From positions 62,001-126,000 of the forward strand of contig JAFUGG010000013.1 of the NCBI GenBank assembly GCA_017469525.1: DNA of 64,000 nt. Reading direction: 5' to 3'. Position numbers and translations under genes: made by a program. Within the stretch, counting starts at the first letter, position 1. Every line of letters starts with the position of its first letter. The notes beneath the pieces are model-generated. The model searched no databases. It saw only the letters and a program-made list of their open reading frames with translations, and was not told where the DNA came from. Positions 60,200 through 64,000 of the stretch are shown piece after piece. Source of the stretch: Bacteroidaceae bacterium. GTDB lineage: Bacteria > Bacteroidota > Bacteroidia > Bacteroidales > Bacteroidaceae.

Positions 60200-61258
60200 T
60201 CATTCCATCATTTTATTGTATGTCCTGATCTTCTCTAACATCTTCGCGTTCCACGTTTCGTTTCCCGTCAACTGATATCGGCAGTTTCCTGTCGCTGATG
60301 GCGTAAAGATTGTCTCGGCTTGTGGCGTGAGACGGACGGTGCCTCGTTCAGAGAGGGAGAAAGAAGTGTCACCCTCCACTGCATGAACGACGACCAACGG
60401 ATCCCACATCTTCTGTCCTGTGTTGCAGTTGCAAGTCATATAGACCTGCTTGATTGGGTGGACATCAGTCCACGAGATGTCACTGATGACCTGTTCTGGC
60501 TTGTACTCAACTTCCTGGCCCACCTCCATCGGCGAGAAGAGTATGTCAATCTCTTTCGGCCAGAGACTGAAAAAAGTCTGGGCAAAGGTGATGCCTTGAG
60601 CGAAGTTGAAGTCCGGCTCAATTGATTCGCCGAACACGCCCCCCATAATATAGAGGCTTTTTACTTTCTGCCTGACAAGTTCAACGCCGTTCAGGGGCGA
60701 GATGTCGTCCCCCTCTGACGTGAGCAGGTCTGCCAATGCTGTGACGAAGCCTACGGAGCAGATGCTAACCGAGTGGTCGGGCTGCGTGGCCAGCAATCGG
60801 CGGTAAAGCTGCCAGCCGTCGGGTAGGGACGAGTAGTCAGTGACTGTGCTTTGAAACAGCGGCTCGCCGCCATCTGTGGTGTAGGTCGGCAATGCCTTAT
60901 AGTCTATCCATACAGGGGGATTGCTGATTCCCTTGCGAACCAGCCCGATGGGTACATTGGCGTGGCCGAAATATGTATTCATCACATCTGCCACTGCAGC
61001 ACAGTCTTCGCCCTCGCGGTCCACCACCACACCAAGCAACTTGCAACGGCCTTCCTCCTCATAACGATAGAGCATCTCGAGGGCAAAAAGGTCGTCGGTT
61101 GAGGAACCGATATCGGTATCGAAGATGACGAGCGGGAGGCCCGTGTATGGTTTCTCTCCTTCGTCAGCATAGGAATCGTCGTCGGCACATGATGCCAACA
61201 ACATCGTGCCGCATAGTGTCAGGATAGCGGCAAATATCCAGGTCTTTTTATCAATCAT
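60200..61258 (-). CDS. Nucleoside-hydrolase-like lipoprotein
   Basis: Secreted enzyme of the inosine-uridine nucleoside hydrolase fold, 352 residues from ATG 61258, which gives a clean lipoprotein signal (ILTLCGTMLLASCADD); an ATG 14 codons upstream would spoil it. The calcium-site motif is DTDIGSSTDD, two residues longer than the classic DTDxGxDD. Later blocks GVVVDREGED, KSLYIMGGVFG and WDPLVVVHAVEGD fit the family. It is probably exported to the periplasm or cell surface to split nucleosides. Confidence 0.86.
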   Translation of the reverse strand: MIDKKTWIFAAILTLCGTMLLASCADDDSYADEGEKPYTGLPLVIFDTDIGSSTDDLFALEMLYRYEEEGRCKLLGVVVDREGEDCAAVADVMNTYFGHANVPIGLVRKGISNPPVWIDYKALPTYTTDGGEPLFQSTVTDYSSLPDGWQLYRRLLATQPDHSVSICSVGFVTALADLLTSEGDDISPLNGVELVRQKVKSLYIMGGVFGESIEPDFNFAQGITFAQTFFSLWPKEIDILFSPMEVGQEVEYKPEQVISDISWTDVHPIKQVYMTCNCNTGQKMWDPLVVVHAVEGDTSFSLSERGTVRLTPQAETIFTPSATGNCRYQLTGNETWNAKMLEKIRTYNKMME

Positions 61259-61328
61259 TGTCTTTAGTTTTAGCCAGATTACATCTTGAAAGTGCTTCAT
61301 TTTGGTTTAATTCTGGTTTGTCCTACTG

Positions 61329-61336
61329 CAAAGGTA
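61329..61336 (-). promoter_or_regulatory. -7 box of nucleoside-hydrolase-like gene
   Basis: TACCTTTG on the minus strand, 70 bases before the chosen start. Confidence 0.55.
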
Positions 61337-61438
61337 CGAATAAATAGTGAAAGTGGAAAGTGAATAATGAAAAAATGCTTCTTTTGTCTGACTGCAATAA
61401 TTTTGAATTATATATTTTGATTTTTGAATTAACCTTCG

Positions 61439-61446
61439 TATCTTTG
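61439..61446 (+). promoter_or_regulatory. -7 box of symporter gene promoter
   Basis: TATCTTTG on the plus strand, 22 bases before the symporter start. Confidence 0.65.
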
Positions 61447-61468
61447 CAGAGAAATAAGGATAACAAGT

Positions 61469-62836
61469 ATGGACGCAATCAACAACCTCTTCTCTCTGCT
61501 CAGCTCGTTGCTTTGGGGCTGGCCGATGGTCATTTTGCTGCTCGGCACACATGTGTTCCTCACTTTCAGACTTCGTATTCCGCAACGTCGGCTGCTGACA
61601 GGCATCCGTCTCTCTGTCCAGAAGGACAAGGGCGCAACGGGAGACGTGTCGCAGTTCGGAGCCTTGGCAACAGCTCTGGCTGCCACTATCGGCACGGGCA
61701 ACATCGTAGGTGTGGCAACCGCCGTCGCACTTGGCGGACCTGGAGCCGTGCTGTGGTGTTGGCTGACAGGCATCTTTGGCATGGCTACGAAGTACGCCGA
61801 GGGTTTGCTTGCCGTCAAGTACCGTGTCCGTGGAAGCGATGGAAAGACTTATGGAGGCCCGATGTATGCTCTCGAACTCGGCTTAGGCATGAAGTGGCTG
61901 GCACTTGCCTTTGCCATCTTCACCGCACTCGCCAGTTTTGGCATCGGCTGTACTGTGCAAGCCAACTCCATCGCCCTCTTGGCGAACGAGACGTTCGGCA
62001 TCCCGACGTGGGCTATGGGTGTGTTCGTCTGCATCCTCACGGCACTTGTCATCATGGGCGGCGTAAAGTCCATTGCCCGTGTCTGCACCATCTTCGTTCC
62101 CTTCATGGCCGCGCTCTATGTCCTGGGCTGTCTGTATATTCTCTGCATGAACAGCAGCTTCGTCTGGCCTGCCGTCCGGCTCATCGTAGAGTCTGCTTTC
62201 AATCCTACGGCAGCAGGCAGCGGCTTTGTCGGAGCTACGGTGATGATGGCAGCACGCTATGGCATAGCTCGCGGCCTCTTCTCCAACGAAAGCGGCATGG
62301 GAAGTGCTCCCATCGTGGCTGCAGCAGCACAGACGCGCAACCCGGTAAGGCAAGCGCTCGTCTCCAGTACAGGTACTTTTTGGGACACCGTCGTCATCTG
62401 CGCTCTCACGGGACTGGTGCTTGTCAGCAGCATCTTGGCTTATCCTGACATCAGCTATGCCGACGGTGCAGCCTTGACGAAGGTTGCCTTCTCCAAGATA
62501 CCATACGTTGGCGCACCCTTGCTCACCTTCGGCATCCTCACCTTTGCCTTCAGCACCATCCTCGGCTGGAGCTATTACGGCGAGAGTGCCGTCAACTACA
62601 TCGAGCGCCATCGCATCAACCGCTTCTACCGCATCCTCTACATCGTGGCACTCTTCTTCGGCAGCATCATCAGCCTCGACGTCATCTGGAACATCGCCGA
62701 CACCATGAACGCCCTCATGACAATCCCCAACCTCGTCGCCCTGCTCCTGTTGAGCGGCGTCGCTGCACGCGAGACCAATAAATATCTCTGGAGCGGCCGC
62801 CTCGACGAAGACATGGAGGACACAAAGAAGGATTGA
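61469..62836 (+). CDS. Sodium:alanine/glycine symporter (AGCS family)
   Basis: Inner-membrane importer of alanine or glycine driven by sodium, 455 residues with about eleven helices. Family blocks: GDVSQFGALATALAATIGTGNIVGVATA, GPGAVLWCWLTGIFGMATKYAEG, ARGLFSNESGMGSAPI and FSTILGWSYYGE. It could use the sodium gradient made by the mmd pump encoded upstream. It has its own promoter; the ATATAATGTATAA motif follows its stop. Confidence 0.95.
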   Translation: MDAINNLFSLLSSLLWGWPMVILLLGTHVFLTFRLRIPQRRLLTGIRLSVQKDKGATGDVSQFGALATALAATIGTGNIVGVATAVALGGPGAVLWCWLTGIFGMATKYAEGLLAVKYRVRGSDGKTYGGPMYALELGLGMKWLALAFAIFTALASFGIGCTVQANSIALLANETFGIPTWAMGVFVCILTALVIMGGVKSIARVCTIFVPFMAALYVLGCLYILCMNSSFVWPAVRLIVESAFNPTAAGSGFVGATVMMAARYGIARGLFSNESGMGSAPIVAAAAQTRNPVRQALVSSTGTFWDTVVICALTGLVLVSSILAYPDISYADGAALTKVAFSKIPYVGAPLLTFGILTFAFSTILGWSYYGESAVNYIERHRINRFYRILYIVALFFGSIISLDVIWNIADTMNALMTIPNLVALLLLSGVAARETNKYLWSGRLDEDMEDTKKD

Positions 62837-62989
62837 AGCGAAGACATATAATATATAATAATGTATAAGTAAAGAGATGATGTGTTTTCTTATTGCAAAA
62901 AAGTTGTTGTTGCCGTAGAAAAACGTTGCCCTGAATTGTCATTAGTATAGAAACAGCCCCGCAAAGGGGGAATACTGAAGCAACATTCT

Positions 62990-63478
62990 ATGACTGACAA
63001 AAAGATACTTCGTGCCCTGTTCCTGCGTCACTACAATGAGATGTTACGTCTGGCCAGAACGCTCTTGTACGACGACATGGAGGCCGAGGACACAGTTCAG
63101 GACGTGTTCCTGAAGCTCGGGCAGAGCGACATCCTGCCTGCCGAGGACAAGATGAGAGCCTACCTGCTCACGGCGGTGCGCAACGGATGCATGAACCGCA
63201 TCAGGCAGATGTCGTTCGCCGACCGCTTCCGCAAGCTCTATCCCCTTGAGTTTAGTGACGACTGGCAGCTCGACGAGCAGCGGATGCAGACGCTCGATGC
63301 CATTCGCGACTACGCAGAGACCCATCTCACCGAGCCGCACCTCAGCATCTTCCGCCTGCGCTTCGAGCAAGACCTCAAGCTGAAGGACATTGCCGACAGG
63401 CTCGACATGAACATCAAGACCGTCTTCAAGTATCTCAGCCAGTCCATAGCGTGCATTCAGAAACAATTCAGAGTCTAA
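62990..63478 (+). CDS. ECF RNA polymerase sigma factor
   Basis: Sigma factor of 162 residues of the small Bacteroidota type. Region 2: LFLRHYNEMLRLARTLLYDD, AEDTVQDVFLKL and MRAYLLTAVRNGCMNRIR. Region 4: HLSIFRLRFEQDLKLKDIADRLDMNIKTVFKYLSQ. It is followed 21 bases later by a membrane protein with an anti-sigma-like N-terminus. Confidence 0.92.
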   Translation: MTDKKILRALFLRHYNEMLRLARTLLYDDMEAEDTVQDVFLKLGQSDILPAEDKMRAYLLTAVRNGCMNRIRQMSFADRFRKLYPLEFSDDWQLDEQRMQTLDAIRDYAETHLTEPHLSIFRLRFEQDLKLKDIADRLDMNIKTVFKYLSQSIACIQKQFRV

Positions 63479-63499
63479 CCCAACAAAAAAGCAAACGTC

Positions 63500-64000
63500 A
63501 TGAAAACTCAGAACGAAAACATCATCCGCCTCCTGGAGATGCTCGACAATCCGTCGGCTTACTCCGAGCAGGAAATCCGCGACATCATCAATCGTGACGA
63601 CGAAGCCCGCGAGGCATACCGCCTCATGGCAGCAGCAAAGCAAAGTTACAGAAAGAAACATACAGCAGAAGAGGCAGACGCGCAGACCGCTTGGCAGCGT
63701 TTCGAGCAAAGGCATTCCATGCAGACACGTCCCATGCATCGCTGGATGCGCATCGCCGCCATCTTCGTTGCAGCAGCCTTTATCACAGGGTTGTCCTTCG
63801 GTGCATTCCGTGCCATCGCGCCCCAGAAAGATAAGGTTGCACAGACAGACTCTATCTTCAACGTCGTAGCTGTGAATGCCGATTATCCAGGCGGCTTCGA
63901 GAAGTGCTTCGACTTCATGTCCAAGAACATGAACTATCCCCGTCCCTGCAAATTCTTCGGCATTAAGGGGCGCCTCATTGTCACATTAGTTGTGGAAAAG
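63500..64000 (+). CDS. Anti-sigma-like membrane protein with TonB C-terminal domain, cut by window edge
   Basis: At least 167 residues; the 3' end is outside the window. The cytoplasmic N-terminus (LLEMLDNPSAYSEQEIRDIINRDDEAREAYR) looks like the sigma-binding part of Bacteroidota anti-sigma factors. One membrane helix follows (WMRIAAIFVAAAFITGLSFGA). The outer part begins a TonB C-terminal domain: ADYPGGFEKCFDFMSKNMNYP and GIKGRLIVTLVVEK. It is paired with the ECF sigma gene just upstream, so it may sense an outer-membrane signal through the TonB-like domain. Confidence 0.75.
   Translation, partial: MKTQNENIIRLLEMLDNPSAYSEQEIRDIINRDDEAREAYRLMAAAKQSYRKKHTAEEADAQTAWQRFEQRHSMQTRPMHRWMRIAAIFVAAAFITGLSFGAFRAIAPQKDKVAQTDSIFNVVAVNADYPGGFEKCFDFMSKNMNYPRPCKFFGIKGRLIVTLVVEK

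Noticed and set aside
61360..62448. 362-residue plus-strand frame
   Set aside because: Shadow of the symporter gene in another frame; rich in His/Arg/Cys with no recognisable domain.

Overview
The window is chromosomal DNA from a Bacteroidota bacterium, most likely a Bacteroidales of the Prevotella/Bacteroides group. Evidence for this: genes start without strong Shine-Dalgarno sites; many starts are preceded by the Bacteroidota -7 box TAnnTTTG; several marker genes are typical of the group (MurF-Alr fusion, methylmalonyl-CoA decarboxylase sodium pump, M49 peptidase, M13 lipoprotein peptidase, DUF4251, T9SS-like C-terminal domain, ECF sigma/anti-sigma pairs). The DNA is near 50 % GC by eye, with AT-rich spacers. 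No tRNA, rRNA, CRISPR array, transposase, integrase or phage gene was seen.

Layout. 1-5.1 kb: dnaG (cut by the window edge), an S4 RNA-binding protein, pepT, pth and rplY, all leftward. 5.5-12.8 kb: a leftward run dxs-trkA-ABC-F-M13 peptidase. 12.9-16.1 kb: GSCFA protein and the MurF-Alr fusion. 16.5-21 kb: an iron/cobalamin-type ABC importer operon with a GH20 hexosaminidase gene placed inside it. 21-25 kb: a second, stand-alone murF and a GH78 rhamnosidase. 25.7-30.2 kb: folP, cdaA, pta, a GxxExxY gene bordered by inverted repeats, and ackA. 30.5-33 kb: a leftward three-gene cluster (TIR-like protein, ABC/AAA-type ATPase, DUF4435 Toprim protein) that looks like a PARIS-type defence module with an added TIR gene. 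33-42 kb: a sugar isomerase/epimerase, then fur-purA-TPR, a DNA-alkylation-repair-like gene with an M49 peptidase and an AraC regulator, GDPD, and a lipoprotein behind an ECF sigma gene that lacks region 4. 42.5-48 kb: ECF sigma genes, MazG, anti-sigma and Spy-like proteins, a CTD-only secreted protein, a phosphoesterase and a MATE pump. 48.6-55.8 kb: a large MG2-like surface protein and the mmdA-D-C-B operon, which turns methylmalonyl-CoA into propionyl-CoA and pumps sodium. 55.8-64 kb: a Ca2+/Na+ exchanger segment bordered by a duplicated mmdB end, small lipoproteins, a Nudix hydrolase, a nucleoside-hydrolase-like lipoprotein, a sodium:alanine symporter, and an ECF sigma gene with a TonB-tailed anti-sigma-like partner.

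The most unusual signal is non-coding. Each intergenic gap longer than about 230 bases (eight of them) holds a tandem array with a unit of exactly 22 bases. The unit sequence differs between most loci, but the period does not. Some arrays are bounded by perfect hairpins and several have palindromic units. Next in interest are the TIR/ATPase/DUF4435 cluster, a 102-base palindromic element sitting in frame inside the MG2-like gene, and the 2-kb insertion behind mmdB.
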